Positions 1 to 9,378 of a DNA stretch of 64,000 nucleotides are shown piece by piece. Every line of letters begins with the position of its first letter. Position 1 is the first letter of the stretch. Made by a program: the position numbers and the translations under genes. Under the pieces are notes generated by a model. That model saw nothing but the letters and a program-made list of their open reading frames with translations. It did not search any database and was not told where the DNA came from. Source of the DNA: Roseiarcus sp963776665 (GTDB lineage: Bacteria > Pseudomonadota > Alphaproteobacteria > Rhizobiales > Beijerinckiaceae); contig CAVZNQ010000030.1 in NCBI GenBank assembly GCA_963776665.1, positions 20,179 to 84,178 of the forward strand. The letters run 5' to 3'.

Positions 1-78
1 CACCTCTTCATCGGACAGATCGTCGTCGTCGCGAAGAATGTCACAGCCTCGAAAAGCGGACAAACGGTGGCCGCATGA
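1..78 (+). CDS. 3' end of an unidentified gene
   Basis: Frame 1 is open from the first base to a TGA at 76-78 and encodes 25 residues (HLFIGQIVVVAKNVT...). The residues read like the end of a real protein, and the frame points into the polysaccharide genes that follow. The body of the gene is outside the window. Its position next to a galactofuranose locus would suit a polysaccharide exporter or transferase, but the visible residues do not identify a family. Confidence 0.4.
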   Translation, partial: HLFIGQIVVVAKNVTASKSGQTVAA

Positions 79-217
79 GGGGCCTGCCGCAATCCTCGCC
101 GCCGCTTGACAAGATAGGCGGCGCCGTGGTTCGTCCTCGCCCGATCCGGGTCCGCCCCATAAGACCGGGCAGCCAGCCAGTAGTGTCGGCGTCGCAGCCA
201 AGTCAGGGACGTCCATC

Positions 218-1195
218 GTGGTAACTGTCGCCGCAATCGTCGTGACGCGGAACCGTCCATCGCTACTCAAGCGATGTCTTGCTGCGATCGACGCCCAGAC
301 ATATCCCGCGAAACACTTCATAGTCATCGACAATGCTTCCGATCAGCCGACGCGCGAGTTGCTCGCCGCGGAAGTAGCCCGTCGGGACGCGACCTTTCAC
401 ATGATTCGTTCCGAGGAGAACACCGGCGGCGCGGGCGGCTTTCACATCGGCATGCTAACCGCCTTGTCGCTGCCCTGCACTCATCTGTGGCTCATGGATG
501 ACGATTGTGAGCCGGATCGGAAAGCGCTCGAGGAGCTTGTCGCCGCAATGTCGATCGTCGGCGAGGACGCGGTCCTCGGCGGCAACGTGTTCGACATTAA
601 CGGCGAGTGCATCAACGTTCAGCCGGTGTCCCAGCGGATCGGGGCGAACGGCCTGACGCAATATACCCTTCATTTGGCGGACGGCATTTGCGAAATGGCT
701 GGGTTGACGTTCGTGTCTTTCCTGGTTCCGGTCAAACTGGTCTGGAAGGTAGGTCTCCCGCTGAAGGAATTCTTTATCTGGGGCGACGATCATGAGTACT
801 CGCTCCGCCTCCGTCGCTTAACGAGAATTTACCAGGTCGGAAAGAGCAAGGTCGCCCATTTGAAAATTGGCGAGGTATCGTTCAGTGTCATTAACGAGAA
901 CGACCCCAATAAAATTTGGCAATATCGATGGCTTTACAGGAATAGGGTATTCATCGCGCAGAGATATGACGGCATATTCTCGAGGCAGCTGATAAGGTTT
1001 GTGTTCAGATCGTTCAGGGATATGTTCTATTCTTTTATGACTGGGAAATACGTGGTGATGAAATGCAAGGCGATCCTGTACGGGCTATGCGCAGGGGTCG
1101 GCTTTTCGGTGCAGATGGCGGGCAAAGACCTGTCGGCCATTCCCGATGAACCGCGTAGGAGCGTGAGGGAGCCTGAGCGGCAGAACGTCGCCTAA
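218..1195 (+). CDS. GT2 glycosyltransferase, galactofuranosyltransferase-like
   Basis: The protein has 325 residues and a GT-A fold nucleotide-sugar transferase pattern. It starts with the VAAIVVTRNRP strand, carries NTGGAGG at about 68-74, the metal-binding DDD at 94-96 (LWLMDDDCEP), and the acceptor-side WGDDHEYSLRL motif near residue 190. This combination is typical of the GlfT1-like branch, which transfers galactofuranose from UDP-Galf. The convergent glf gene six bases downstream makes the donor and supports this assignment. It probably works at the cytoplasmic face of the inner membrane on a lipid-linked polysaccharide. The acceptor is unknown. No signal peptide or membrane segment is evident. 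Confidence 0.8.
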   Translation: MVTVAAIVVTRNRPSLLKRCLAAIDAQTYPAKHFIVIDNASDQPTRELLAAEVARRDATFHMIRSEENTGGAGGFHIGMLTALSLPCTHLWLMDDDCEPDRKALEELVAAMSIVGEDAVLGGNVFDINGECINVQPVSQRIGANGLTQYTLHLADGICEMAGLTFVSFLVPVKLVWKVGLPLKEFFIWGDDHEYSLRLRRLTRIYQVGKSKVAHLKIGEVSFSVINENDPNKIWQYRWLYRNRVFIAQRYDGIFSRQLIRFVFRSFRDMFYSFMTGKYVVMKCKAILYGLCAGVGFSVQMAGKDLSAIPDEPRRSVREPERQNVA

Positions 1196-1200
1196 GACTT

Positions 1201-2355
1201 CTAACCGTGCTGCAACGGCGGCACAAAGAAAACTGGAATATCCGCGGCTCTGGCGATCCGATCGAGCATGGCGTCGGCGGCGGCCAGCGCCTCTCCGATC
1301 GTGACGTCCATATCCAAATAGCGGTAGGAGCCGAGTCGGCCGACGAAGGTGACGCCTCGCGTCGCGGTCGCGCGATCGACGTATTTCCTGAGCATCGCCT
1401 CTTCGTTGGTCTGTCGGATCGGGTAGTAGGGAATATCGTTTGGGCCGCAGAATCGGCTGAATTCCCGGTAGAGAATCGTGCCTTCCATCTTCGCCTTCTC
1501 CCAAGGCGCGAAGTGCTTGTGCTCGGTTATTCGCGTGTAAGGCGTCGCCTCATCGCAATAATTGACGACCGCGGTTCCCTGATAGTCGCCTTCAGCCCTA
1601 AATATTTCAAAGTCGAGCGTCCGGTAACCGAGCCGTCCGAGCTCGTAGTGAAAATAACGGTCGATCGGCCCGGAATAAACGACATGGGCGAACGCTTCGT
1701 TGAGATCTTCGAACCGCTCGCCCAGGCGCAACTCGAGATTGGGCGTGTCCAAGATTGCGGCGACCATTTCCGTATAGCCGCGCTCGGGAATGGCTTGATG
1801 AGGATGGGCAAAGTAGCTGTCGTCATAGTCGAAGCGAAGCGGGAGGCGCTTGAGGATTGACGCCGGCAGCTGCGTCGGATCGAGACCCCATTGCTTCCGG
1901 GTATAGCCACGGAAGAAGGCTTCGTAGAGCTCGGCTCCGATCATGCTGAGCGCTTGCTCCTCGAAATTTGCCGGGCTTGGGATCGGCTTGGTCTTCGCGG
2001 CGACGAATGCGCGCGCTTCCTGCGGGCCCATCACCTTATGAAAGAACTGGTTGATGGTCAGGAGATTGACCGGCAGCGAATACACCATCCCGCCGGCGAC
2101 CGCCTGCACGCGGTGACGGTAGGGCCGCATGTCCCCGAATCGCTGAACGTAGGCCCAAACGCGCTCGTCGCCTGTGTGAAATATGTGCGGGCCGTACACA
2201 TGGGTCATGACGCCGGTCTGCGGATCGCGCTGCGAGTGGCAATTGCCGGCCACATGCGGGCGCTCATCGATCACCAGGACCTTGTGCCCTGCTTCGGCGA
2301 GCGCGCGGCCGATAACGGCGCCGCTGAATCCGGCGCCGACGATACAGTATCTCAT
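1201..2355 (-). CDS. glf: UDP-galactopyranose mutase
   Basis: This 384-residue flavoenzyme converts UDP-galactopyranose to UDP-galactofuranose. The N-terminus has the FAD-binding GAGFSGAVIG motif (residues 7-16) and the family stretches HVAGNCHSQRD and YGPHIFHT. Later come TRKQWG and VVNYCDEATPYTRITEHKHF, all characteristic of Glf. Length matches bacterial Glf proteins (about 370-390). It converges with the galactofuranosyltransferase-like gene, and together they imply a galactofuranose-containing glycan. The assignment is firm. Confidence 0.95.
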   Translation of the reverse strand: MRYCIVGAGFSGAVIGRALAEAGHKVLVIDERPHVAGNCHSQRDPQTGVMTHVYGPHIFHTGDERVWAYVQRFGDMRPYRHRVQAVAGGMVYSLPVNLLTINQFFHKVMGPQEARAFVAAKTKPIPSPANFEEQALSMIGAELYEAFFRGYTRKQWGLDPTQLPASILKRLPLRFDYDDSYFAHPHQAIPERGYTEMVAAILDTPNLELRLGERFEDLNEAFAHVVYSGPIDRYFHYELGRLGYRTLDFEIFRAEGDYQGTAVVNYCDEATPYTRITEHKHFAPWEKAKMEGTILYREFSRFCGPNDIPYYPIRQTNEEAMLRKYVDRATATRGVTFVGRLGSYRYLDMDVTIGEALAAADAMLDRIARAADIPVFFVPPLQHG

Positions 2356-2463
2356 GGAGACCGTTTCCGCTTATTCGAACGAAGCCGGCGGCGACACGCA
2401 GTCAATCGCCAGTCGACTCGAGGGTTGAACGGCGCCGAAACGACGCCCGCCGCCACGCTGCGG

Positions 2464-4105
2464 TCACGCTGTCTTGAGGCCCTGTTCGCCTGGGCGCGAA
2501 TAGGATCTCCGCTGCGCGCCAACTCTTCGGGGTTCTTTGGCGAGTTTGCCCTGGTAGACGTAGTTTACCATAACCACGGCGCCCAGCAGGCAATAGATCA
2601 GAAAGTGGTTTTCCCGTTGAGACAAAACCAATCTGTAGAAAGAGAAGGCGACGAAACTGCAGGCGAGCGCGCCCGCGAGCGCGCCCGATTGCGTCAGGTC
2701 GGTCAAGTAATGTCGGACGCCATACCAGATCGGCAGACAGCACCATCGCGGAGAAAAACAGAAACCCAGGCACTCCAGTCTCGACGAGCAGCGAGATGAC
2801 ATAGCTGTCAATCGACGAACCGATATCGAAACCGCCGGTCACGAAACCGTGCCCGGTGATCGGATTTTGCATCACGAGGGGCCGGGCGGCCGCCCATTGG
2901 TCCCATCGCGCCTGCGTGCTGCCTGCCTGGCCGGCGCCCCCGAACACCATGCCGTGAACTCGGGGCACGAACATAACCATGAAGAAAACGACCGTTAGGA
3001 TGATCGCGTTCAAGGTTCCGATGAAACCTGGCGCCAGAGTTCCGCGGTGAGTGAACGACTTGCGAATCGGCCAGATGACGGCGAATACTCCCATCGACGC
3101 GAGAAAACCCACATAGCTTCCGCGCGAGCCAGAAGCCAGTATCGCCAGGAATCCGGTGATCAGGACCGTCCAGCCGAGGCATTTCTCAAGCAATTTCTCT
3201 CGATGCAGCGCAAAGAATAGTCCAATAGGGATAACAATAATCTCAAACTCTCCGAATGAGAGCGGCACAAGAAAGGTCGACGTCGCCCTGAATGCTCCAT
3301 TCCTGAAGCCCCCTTGGCCGTCTATCAGGACCCAAAGCATGGGATTGCTCTGGGCGAGCGACGCCAGCATGCCTTTCGGGAAAATATCGGTAAAGAAACG
3401 ATGCTCGAGGCGATATTCCACAATTCCCGCGACCGAGTTGAATACCGCGCAAAAGCATATGATTTTTAGAAAAAGAACGATGTCACGCTCATCGGCAAGT
3501 ACATATATCGCTGCGAAGAAGGGGACATACCATTCCAATAAAGCGTCGACCAAAGCCGACGTCGAGTCGCCCCGAAGCGGCGACTGCGGGAGCGAGAGGA
3601 CCGCCATGACGAGATAGCCGACGGCGCAAATAAAAATTGGAAGCGAGGGGCGAAGCCGGGTCGCGATTTGCCTCCGAACCTCCGACGAACCCGAAACTGC
3701 AAGAAGGAACGGCGCGATAAGAGCGAAGGCCGCGACGCGGCGGACGGAGATCCAGGGGAGGTCGCCGAACTGGACCATGTAGTAGTAGGGGACGCAGAGG
3801 TTGACGATCAGCATGATGAAGAACGTCGCGCGGATCACCCTCGGGAAAACGACCGGGACCTCCGGCATCACCCAAAGCAGCAGCACGGCGAAGACGGCGA
3901 CGATGCCGAAAGCGCCGAGCGGCGGGAGCGCAAAAGCTGCGAGGCCGACAATGGCCCCAAGAACTATCGCTACCGTCGCCCATATCACGATCGGCGCGAG
4001 GAAACGGACGACGTCGGGCACGGCCCGCGCAGCGAGCCGGGTCTCCGCAATGGCCGTCGAAACTATCCGGGACGGGGCGAAACGGCTCCAGATCCGCGTT
4101 GTCAT
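2464..4105 (-). CDS. O-antigen ligase/polymerase-like membrane protein (apparent frameshift)
   Basis: This is a polytopic inner-membrane protein of the Wzy/WaaL class, with about ten hydrophobic segments and the large periplasmic loop before the C-terminal helices (GSRGSYVG, then ...NPITGHGFVTGG). Such proteins polymerise or transfer polysaccharide repeats. From ATG 4105 the reading frame loses its membrane character near 2725-2735, and if read on it ends at 2402 with a basic, non-family tail. The +1 frame instead continues with YGVRHYLTDL and two clear membrane helices down to a stop at 2464. One extra base explains this. The repaired product would be about 546 residues. It shares an ATGA overlap with a small upstream frame. 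Confidence 0.75.
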
Positions 4106-4383
4106 GCCCGTCGAACTCCCGACCGTTCCTGAGGCTGCGATTGCGGCGTCTCGCCCGCTACCCGACCCAATCGCCTACTGGCGGCATCGAACTCCGGCCG
4201 CTTTGCCCGCCGGCGCCAGAATCGATGATAGGCGACAACAAAGCGTTGCGTCCTTCCCACAATTCTGAACCGACGTTTCCCGTCCTTCCGGCTCACAAAG
4301 AAGTCTTGGCGACGGTATTGCACGACGTCACAACGTTCACCAACGCTTGGACGGCCAAAGCAATAGCGAGACACTGAAATCAT
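4102..4383 (-). CDS. small uncharacterised frame coupled to the O-antigen ligase gene
   Basis: This open frame (about 93 residues from ATG 4383, extendable to 4584) ends in TGA overlapping the ATG of the ligase-like gene as ATGA, a layout typical of translationally coupled genes. The product is basic and Arg-rich (FFVSRKDGKRRFRIVG...), with no motif I recognise and no obvious Shine-Dalgarno. It could be chance in GC-rich DNA. The overlap is the only reason to list it. Confidence 0.2.
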   Translation of the reverse strand: MISVSRYCFGRPSVGERCDVVQYRRQDFFVSRKDGKRRFRIVGRTQRFVVAYHRFWRRRAKRPEFDAASRRLGRVAGETPQSQPQERSGVRRA

Positions 4384-4795
4384 GAACGCCGGGGTTGCGT
4401 CAACCGCGGCGCTCCCTGACCGGCGGCGGCATGCCCTTTCATCTGGTCTCTCCTGTATAAGATTGCGCAAGCCGATTCCAAATCCATCAAAGCCGAGCCA
4501 AGCCAACGCGAGCTCCGGCCAAATTCTGCCAAGGAAAACGCTTTGATTGTCTTGTATCTCCATGGCCGAAATGAGCCTTTTCAACGGGTTGTCGTGACCC
4601 CCAGGCCGAAAAAATTCTTTTTCTCCCGCCTGCCTCCGGAACAGCGCGCGCGACGGCCGCGCTCCGTCGGCGACTTGCTAACCTAGCATGGATTCCGATT
4701 TTCCGCAATATCTCCCTTGGGGAAGAGGGATCCCGAAGCGTCCGGCGCGATCTCGCCCGGACGCGTTGAGACCCACGGTCCGGAGGACGGCTCGG
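4384..4795. other. intergenic region upstream of the ligase-like gene
   Basis: These roughly 410 bases separate the ligase-side genes from the HAD nucleotidase gene, whose stop lies at 4796. The stretch is less GC-rich than its surroundings, with an A-rich part near 4607-4625. It probably carries the promoter for the leftward ligase transcript. No RNA gene, repeat or recognisable coding sequence was seen. Confidence 0.4.
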
Positions 4796-5551
4796 TTAGT
4801 CCGTCAAATGCGAATTCAGCCGGGCGAGGAATTCCGAGAGATCGTCAGTGATGAAATCCGCGACGTCGGCCGCGGCGGAGATCGACTGGTCGTGCGCCTC
4901 GCGGTGATCCAGGCGTCCGGGTTTGGTGGTCACCAGGGTCGTCGTCATGCCCCTGGCCTTCGGTACGGCGAGGTTTCGCGCTACGTCCTCGAACATCGCC
5001 GCCGTTTGCGGGTCGACCTGGCAGCGCTCGAGAAAGGCGTCGTAGGCGGCTTCGGTCGGCTTCGGCGTCAGCCCCGCCGCGACGATGTCGAACGCATCCT
5101 CGAACACCCCGTCAAGCCCGAGCTGGCTCGCGGTGAGAATCGCATGGTTTCGCGAGCCGTTGGTGAAGATCAGCTTTCGCCCCGGCAGCCGCCCGACTTC
5201 GCGCGCCAGGATCGGATCGGGTTTGAGGCCGGAACGGTCGATGTCGTGGACAAATTCGAGAAAGCGCTCGGTCTCATCGAACTGCTCCTCGACCAGTCCG
5301 CGCAAGGTCGTACCGTGGTGGGAATAGTAGTGCTTGTGCAAGGCTCGCGCCGACAGGCCGTCGATGCCGAAAAGCTCCATCAGGAAGAGGGTGATTCGCT
5401 CGTCGATCCTGGGCCAGATTCCGCTGTCCGCCGGGTAAAGGGTGTTGTCGAGATCGAAAACCCAGGTCGTTATGTGCCCAAAACGCGCCCGCAACGTCTC
5501 GTCGGACGGCAGGCGAAACTCAGCCGGCGGGATCAGCGGCGCCATGGCCAA
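4796..5551 (-). CDS. HAD-family pyrimidine 5'-nucleotidase-like phosphatase
   Basis: The 251-residue protein carries HAD motif I as VFDLDNTLYP (nucleophile Asp33, acid Asp35), motif II around IFTNGSRNHA, motif III Lys in TPKPTEAAYD, and a downstream acidic pair in AAMFEDVARNL. The DNTLYP signature and helical cap are typical of the SDT1/pyrimidine 5'-nucleotidase branch, common in Hyphomicrobiales, which removes phosphate from UMP/CMP or related small phosphates in the cytoplasm. It is a housekeeping gene lying inside the polysaccharide region. Exact substrate cannot be read from sequence. Confidence 0.8.
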   Translation of the reverse strand: MAMAPLIPPAEFRLPSDETLRARFGHITTWVFDLDNTLYPADSGIWPRIDERITLFLMELFGIDGLSARALHKHYYSHHGTTLRGLVEEQFDETERFLEFVHDIDRSGLKPDPILAREVGRLPGRKLIFTNGSRNHAILTASQLGLDGVFEDAFDIVAAGLTPKPTEAAYDAFLERCQVDPQTAAMFEDVARNLAVPKARGMTTTLVTTKPGRLDHREAHDQSISAAADVADFITDDLSEFLARLNSHLTD

Positions 5552-5719
5552 ACACTGGTTTTACGCGTCAACTCAACGGCTCCGTGGCGACGGGGGGTAC
5601 AGACTAGCGGCGGCGCCTTGAGCTTTCCATAAGATTCGAGCGGCCCTTGCCGAAAGGCCGGCTCGGCCGCTTCGGGCGCGATCCAGCGGGGGGCGATCCA
5701 TTGATTGACCTCAGCGGGT

Positions 5720-6508
5720 TCATGATTTTCTGAAAAACCCGTGGGGGTATTCGCCAGCGTATAGCGGCGTCACTTTCTCGGGCTTGTCCGCGAGATACTC
5801 ATCGCACGCCTTCTTGACGCCGGGAAGGCTGTTCCACCCCAGCGGGTCCACTGACGGATCGTTGTAATCGTCGATGAGGCAAATCGCCCCTTTAGTTAGT
5901 TTTGGATAGACATGCTCAAGGCTGACCAGAATGGATTCGTACAAGTCGCCGTCGAGATAGGCGAAACATATCTTCTCCGGCAAGCCGTTTGGCAAAGTGT
6001 CACTGAACCATCCCTTATGGATTTCGGGAAGCGGCAAATTGTATCGTTGGAAATTGTAACGCAATACATCTTCAGTTGTCTTTAGCTGACCTTGATAATA
6101 AGCGTCCCCGTCGATAGAGCTCACGGTCGGAAGCCCTTCAAAGCTGTCATACACCGATAGTTTCTTGTCGGAATTATGCAACTGGATTGTCTTCGTAATT
6201 AACACGGATGATTGACCGGAATTGCATCCCAATTCAACGAAATCACCCTCAACCCCATAGACCAGAACCTGGCTTACCAGGTGATACATATTAATCCTCT
6301 GTTCTATATTTGTCATCCTCCCGGTAAATAATGGCGAGGTACGTTTGCCCTCAGAGCGGGTAATTATGGCGTCAATTCGATCAAGTATATGCGAAGCCGG
6401 AAAGGCTCGCAGCCCGATTTTGCCAATTATACGGTTGATGAAGCGATCAATATATGAATACCGCCGTGATCTCCAATCAAAATACTCCGCGATGAAGAAA
6501 TCATCCAT
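5720..6508 (-). CDS. TylF/MycF-family SAM-dependent O-methyltransferase
   Basis: The protein (262 residues) has family features of the macrocin-O-methyltransferase group: GDFVELGCNSGQSS (SAM-binding loop), VYDSFEGLP, the metal-binding acidic run FAYLDGDLYESILVSLEHVYPKL, and GAICLIDDYNDP. These enzymes methylate sugar hydroxyls in antibiotics and in surface polysaccharides. With Glf, a GT2 and a ligase nearby, capping or decorating a surface glycan is the likely role (inference). The gene is visibly more AT-rich than its neighbours, a common mark of horizontally acquired polysaccharide genes. Confidence 0.85.
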   Translation of the reverse strand: MDDFFIAEYFDWRSRRYSYIDRFINRIIGKIGLRAFPASHILDRIDAIITRSEGKRTSPLFTGRMTNIEQRINMYHLVSQVLVYGVEGDFVELGCNSGQSSVLITKTIQLHNSDKKLSVYDSFEGLPTVSSIDGDAYYQGQLKTTEDVLRYNFQRYNLPLPEIHKGWFSDTLPNGLPEKICFAYLDGDLYESILVSLEHVYPKLTKGAICLIDDYNDPSVDPLGWNSLPGVKKACDEYLADKPEKVTPLYAGEYPHGFFRKS

Positions 6509-6827
6509 ATCCGCGTCCCCAATAGCACCTGTTGACGTTCGTAGTCCTCGGACGGCCTCCGCATGCAGGCTTTTTGAGCCCCAGCCGGCAAGCGGCGCGC
6601 GCAGGCGGCGGCCGCGACAGGAAGAATCATGCCGGCCGGGCTTGAGGCCCCCTGTCGCTAGGGAAGCGATCGATGGAGGCGATCTGCGCCGAGCGCGCGG
6701 CCTCCACGTGGCGACCCCCTTCGTATCCGGCGTGACAACCCCCTACGCGGCCGAATATCTGCCCTCTCGCTGCAATTTGAGCAAGCCTGATGCGCCGGGG
6801 TTCGACCGGCTGCCGGCGGCGGGCGCC
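6509..6827. other. intergenic region, nothing recognised
   Basis: About 320 bases lie between the start of the methyltransferase gene and the stop of mutY. It should hold the methyltransferase promoter. Short frames exist on both strands, but none has a recognisable motif. I saw no terminator-like hairpin with a T run. Confidence 0.4.
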
Positions 6828-7904
6828 TTACGCTTGCTTGAGGGCGTGCTCGACCGCCTTGCGCATCGCGCTCGAGAACCCCGCTTCGCCGACCGCTTCG
6901 GGCGCGACCCAGAAATGCCCTTCCGGCGCGCCGCCCTCAAACGTTCCGGCGAAAACCGTCAGGGTCAGCGCGAAGTGGGTGAAAGCCTGTTCGACCGTCC
7001 CCGGCAGCCGGCGCCAGCTCGCAATGACCGGGGCGAGATTGGCCAACTCGCCTCGCGGGCCCTCGCTGGTCCACGCGGTGCCGGGCAACTCGACCGTCGA
7101 GGCGAGCAGCCCGTGCGCCGGACGACGGCGAGCGAGGAACGCGCCGTCGGAGCGGCGAGCAAAATACACCGCGCCCTCGCGACGGGGCTTGGACTTGGCC
7201 ACGGCGCGGCGCGGGTACGCTCCAGGCTCGCCGGTCTTTAGCGCCGCGCAGTCCCGCGCGAGCGGGCACGACGGGCAGTCGGGAGCGCGGGGCCGGCAGA
7301 TCGTCGCGCCGATATCCATCAGCGCCTGGGCGAAATCGCCCGCGCGCCGGCTTGGCGCCAGCGACCGCGCCGCGGCGTCGATTTCGGCCCTCGCCCGGGC
7401 GATCGGCTCATCGAGCGCGATCAGGCGGGCCAGGATGCGGGCGATATTGCCGTCGACCGGCGCGGTCGGGCGCCCGAAGGCGATCGCCGCGATCGCCGCC
7501 GCGGTATAGGCGCCGACGCCGGGCAGGGCGCGCAAGTCCGCTTCCTCGCACGGAAACCGGCCGCCGCGGCGAGCGATTTCCCTGGCGCATGCGTGCAGGT
7601 TCCGCGCCCGCGAATAATAGCCGAGGCCGGCGAACGCGCCGACCACAGCCTCGATCGGGGCGGCAGCCAGATCCTCGACCCGCGGCCATTTCGCGATGAA
7701 CGCCTGGTAGTAGGGCGTCGCCGACTGGGCCGTCGTCTGCTGCAGCAGCACTTCGGACAGCCAGACGCGGTAAGGGTCCGGGGTTTCGCCCGGCGGCGCG
7801 CGCCAGGCGAGCGCGCGGCGATGGCGGTCCCACCACCGAAGCGTCCGCGCGACAATCGCGTTTCGCTTTGCCTTCCCTCCGAGCGCGCTTACATTGGCGC
7901 TCAT
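6828..7904 (-). CDS. mutY: A/G-specific adenine DNA glycosylase
   Basis: MutY removes adenine mispaired with 8-oxoguanine. The 358-residue product has the catalytic Glu in WLSEVLLQQT (about 51), the helix-hairpin-helix LPGVGAYTAAAI, the catalytic Asp region PVDGNIARIL, and a [4Fe-4S] cluster pattern C-x6-C-x2-C-x5-C in CRPRAPDCPSCPLARDC. A NUDIX-like C-terminal domain with FTHFALTL follows. The frame is open far upstream, but the ATG at 7904 fits the family N-terminus and avoids overlap with the divergent DUF721 gene. Confidence 0.93.
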   Translation of the reverse strand: MSANVSALGGKAKRNAIVARTLRWWDRHRRALAWRAPPGETPDPYRVWLSEVLLQQTTAQSATPYYQAFIAKWPRVEDLAAAPIEAVVGAFAGLGYYSRARNLHACAREIARRGGRFPCEEADLRALPGVGAYTAAAIAAIAFGRPTAPVDGNIARILARLIALDEPIARARAEIDAAARSLAPSRRAGDFAQALMDIGATICRPRAPDCPSCPLARDCAALKTGEPGAYPRRAVAKSKPRREGAVYFARRSDGAFLARRRPAHGLLASTVELPGTAWTSEGPRGELANLAPVIASWRRLPGTVEQAFTHFALTLTVFAGTFEGGAPEGHFWVAPEAVGEAGFSSAMRKAVEHALKQA

Positions 7905-7949
7905 GCGACCGACCTTGCGTCCCAATTTCTCGCGCCTCATGCCGAAGCG

Positions 7950-8492
7950 ATGATGAAGCCCGCGCGCCGCGGCGCCAAGCCGCTGGCCGAATTCACCCCC
8001 GGGCTCATCGCCGAGGCCCTGGCCGCCCGCGGCCTCGGCGAGGCGAGCCTGATCGCCGATTGGCCGGCGATCGTGGGCGAGACTTTCGCCCGTCACGCGC
8101 GGCCGATCGAGCTCCAGTGGCCGCCCCGGGCCGCCAAGCGCGACGCTGAGACGCCGGCGAGGCCCGCGACCCTGGTGCTCAGGGTCGAGGGCGCATTCGC
8201 GCTTGAGGCGCAGCACATGGCTTCGGTCATCGTCGCCCGGGTGAACGCGCATCTCGGCTGGCGCTGCGTCGAGAGGATCGCCTTCCGGCAGGGCCCGCTG
8301 CCGCCGCTCGAGGATCGGCGTCGCCTGGCGCCGGCCCCGTCGGACGCGGCGCAAGCCGCCGCGGGCGCCGCCGCCGCGTCGATCGAAAACGAAGACTTGC
8401 GCGAGGCGGTCGCTCGGCTCGGCGCGCGGGCGATCGACAGGTCGGCGCGCCTGCCAGAGCCGCACCGCGGCCGAACCGTGAAGGGAGACTGA
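7950..8492 (+). CDS. DUF721 (DciA-like) protein
   Basis: This 180-residue protein opens with the DUF721 pattern: LAEFTPGLIAEALAARGLGEASLIADWPAIVGETFARHARPIEL, followed by TLVLRVEGAFALEAQHMASVIVARVNAHLGW. DUF721 includes DciA, which helps load the DnaB helicase at replication forks. A similar role is an inference from family membership. The C-terminal third is Ala-rich and poorly conserved. ATG 7950 was chosen because the frame upstream has no family similarity and runs opposite mutY. It is divergent from mutY and four bases from dapF. Confidence 0.75.
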   Translation: MMKPARRGAKPLAEFTPGLIAEALAARGLGEASLIADWPAIVGETFARHARPIELQWPPRAAKRDAETPARPATLVLRVEGAFALEAQHMASVIVARVNAHLGWRCVERIAFRQGPLPPLEDRRRLAPAPSDAAQAAAGAAAASIENEDLREAVARLGARAIDRSARLPEPHRGRTVKGD

Positions 8493-8496
8493 CGGC

Positions 8497-9378
8497 TTGG
8501 TCTTCCGCCATCCGCTGGCCGGGCGCGCGATCGCGCGCATGAACGGCGCCGGCAACAAGATCCTCGTTCTCGACATGCGCGGCGCGCCCGTTCGTCCGGC
8601 GCCGGCGGACGCGCGTGCGATTCATCGCGCGCCTCATCTCGACTACGATCAGATGATGGTGATCGGCGATCCGCGGACGCCGGGAACCGCGGCCGATGTC
8701 ATCATCTTCAACAACGACGGCACGCTCGCCGGCGCTTGCGGCAACGGCGCGCGCTGCGTCGCCGACCGGCTGTGCCGCGAACTCGGGGTCAGCGCGGTCA
8801 GAATCGAGACCGAGCCGGGCGTCATCGACTGCGAGCGGCTTGGGCAATGGTCCTACCGGGTCGACATGGGTCGGCCGCGGCTTGCTTGGGACGCCATTCC
8901 GCTCCTTCGCGCCGTCGCCGACACGCGGCGGGTCGATCTTTGGCCCGATGGCGACGGGCCTGCGGCGCTGGGACCGGCTTCTCTCGTCAACATGGGCAAT
9001 CCGCATGCGGTGTTCTTCGTCGCCGATCTCAAACGCATCGATGCGGCGGAGCTCGGCGCAGGAATCGAAGTCCATCCGATGTTCCCGGAAAAGGCCAACG
9101 TTACTTTCGCTCAGATCGTCGCGCCTGACGAGGTCGTGGCGCGGGTGTGGGAGCGCGGGGTCGGGTTGACGCTGGCCTGCGGCTCGGCCGCCTGTGCGAC
9201 CGTGGTGGCGGCGTCGCGTCTAGGGCTCATGGAGCGGAAGGGAACGGTGCGGCTGCCGGGCGGCGAACTCATCATCGAATGGCGCGCAGCGGACGACCAC
9301 GTGCTGATGACCGGCCCGGTCGAATACGAGGGCGCGTTCGTGCTCGACGACGCGTTGTTTGAAGCCGCCGCGCCGTGA
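8497..9378 (+). CDS. dapF: diaminopimelate epimerase
   Basis: DapF interconverts LL- and meso-diaminopimelate for lysine and peptidoglycan synthesis. The two catalytic cysteines are present in NNDGTLAGACGNGARC and GLTLACGSAACA, the proton acid/base pair of the fold. Length is 293 residues from a TTG at 8497. An ATG at 8539, just before NGAGNK, is the alternative start, but the residues between look family-like, so TTG is preferred. It follows the DUF721 gene closely, and its last codons overlap the next gene's GTG. Confidence 0.95.
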   Translation: MVFRHPLAGRAIARMNGAGNKILVLDMRGAPVRPAPADARAIHRAPHLDYDQMMVIGDPRTPGTAADVIIFNNDGTLAGACGNGARCVADRLCRELGVSAVRIETEPGVIDCERLGQWSYRVDMGRPRLAWDAIPLLRAVADTRRVDLWPDGDGPAALGPASLVNMGNPHAVFFVADLKRIDAAELGAGIEVHPMFPEKANVTFAQIVAPDEVVARVWERGVGLTLACGSAACATVVAASRLGLMERKGTVRLPGGELIIEWRAADDHVLMTGPVEYEGAFVLDDALFEAAAP

